A DNA stretch of 64,000 nucleotides from Synanceia verrucosa (taxonomy: Eukaryota; Chordata; Actinopteri; Perciformes; Synanceiidae). A program made the translations under genes and the position numbers. The stretch lies in NCBI GenBank assembly GCA_029721515.1, contig CM056562.1:18235335-18299334 (forward strand), written 5' to 3'. The notes below the pieces were generated by a model. That model saw only the letters and a program-made list of their open reading frames with translations. It was not told the DNA's origin and searched no databases. Below are positions 63,091-64,000 of the stretch, one piece after another (position 1 is the first letter of the stretch; every line of letters begins with the position of its first letter).

Positions 63091-64000
63091 CAAGAACACA
63101 GCGGTCAATGGTGGACAGCGACCAGTGCAAACAGCAACAGATACAGAATGAGTTCGCCTGCGGTTCACATGTATTATTGTGTGGATGCTTATCAAGGATG
63201 TATTATTAGATCATTATTATCATTAGATGTATTAATAGTGCAGATTGCCGGTAGAGGTGAGGTTGGCATGGGTTACCACGGTTATGCTTCTCCCATCCAA
63301 CCGGCAAGAGACTCTCAGGAAGAGCGTCACTTCCACACAAAATTTTGGACGGAACCTAAATGTGAGGGTTTTTTGCTTTTCTTATTAATTAGACACCTGC
63401 TAAGTGTGAAGCAGGCTGGATCAACGGTCCTCAAGACATACAGGGTTTATTTGCACTATAGCTAGATCCATGATTAATCTATTAAATGGGACATATGCTC
63501 ATTTTCAGGTTAGTACTTGTATTTTCTCCCAAAAAAGCCCAGTCTGCTCCGACTGGCTTGTGAGGAAAATATTGCAACATTGCAAAGGTAGTGGAGTTAA
63601 ATCTGAATTGCTTATTGAAACACAACTTTTCTGTATGAATACTACTGACTGGGTCGTCCTATAGTCATTGTGTTGGTTGGTAGAAAAAGTGACTTTTTCA
63701 TGATATGTCCACTTTAAATGGAAAAAAGTAGCTGAAAAAAATGAATTAATAATTAAAACTATCATTCCCACAGCTGAGGAAGGATTAAAGGCATTTCATT
63801 TCTTGTTGGCTCAATTCATTTAAAAGAAGGGAGGAGTGGGGAGTGACTTCTCTTCCAGCATACATTACATTGATTTCTCTGTCGATAGGCAGTGGTGAAC
63901 TGTGGGATATAACCCCCCCACCCAAACTCTGTCTCCTTCAGTGTTAATTGCCTGTCTGTGTCTGTCTGAGCAGCCCGTGTCTGTCAGAAATACCCACATG
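63091..64000. other. Intergenic DNA to window edge
   Basis: Nothing recognised; the short open frames here lack domains. Confidence 0.5.

Noticed and set aside
1..64000. CRISPR arrays, operons, prophage or toxin-antitoxin systems
   Set aside because: The DNA is vertebrate: split exons, GT/AG introns and eukaryotic transposons throughout, and no regularly spaced direct repeats other than microsatellites.

Overview
The window looks like nuclear DNA of a teleost fish, probably a percomorph. It has large AT-rich introns, very dense (CA/GT)n microsatellites, Tc1/mariner elements, a tRNA-derived SINE with a LINE-like tail, non-LTR retrotransposon 3' ends and several families of small non-autonomous DNA elements. 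There is no bacterial-type gene density, operon structure or CRISPR array.

One host gene can be read with confidence. It lies on the minus strand and is the 5' half of adgra2 (adhesion G protein-coupled receptor A2, Gpr124), the receptor that works with Reck in Wnt7a/Wnt7b signalling during brain angiogenesis. Eight coding exons join in phase: exon 1 (45729-45946; signal peptide and Cys-rich N-terminus), four 72-bp leucine-rich-repeat exons (31604-31675, 19501-19572, 17546-17617, 17330-17401), the LRR C-terminal cap (16813-16976), and two exons that share the Ig domain (8205-8418 and 530-694). The second Ig exon also opens the hormone-receptor motif. Together they encode about 350 residues. 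The rest of the HormR domain, the GAIN domain, the seven-helix bundle and the cytoplasmic tail must lie beyond the left edge. Intron 1 is about 14 kb, intron 2 about 12 kb, intron 6 about 8.4 kb and intron 7 about 7.5 kb.

A CpG-rich stretch at about 46015-46530 surrounds the presumed promoter and 5' UTR. To the right of it, 46.5-64 kb appears intergenic, or is intron of an unseen gene. I could not support any host exon there.

The repeats are a full-length Tc1 element with a 295-codon DD34E transposase reading frame (51885-53495) and an older, internally deleted Tc1 element with inverted repeats of about 210 bp (21963-23144). There are also a 718-bp foldback element between TTAA sites (11409-12126) and a second TTAA-flanked element (35935-36353). 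Four SINE copies share their 3' tail with two LINE 3' ends in this same window. A different, decayed LINE piece lies at 2985-3543, and at least two copies of an AT-rich MITE family are present. I found no novel multi-gene system. The most notable signals are the SINE/LINE tail match, the large foldback element, the (CT)n repeat that serves as the splice polypyrimidine tract of LRR exon 3, and a perfect DR1 nuclear-receptor site in intron 2.
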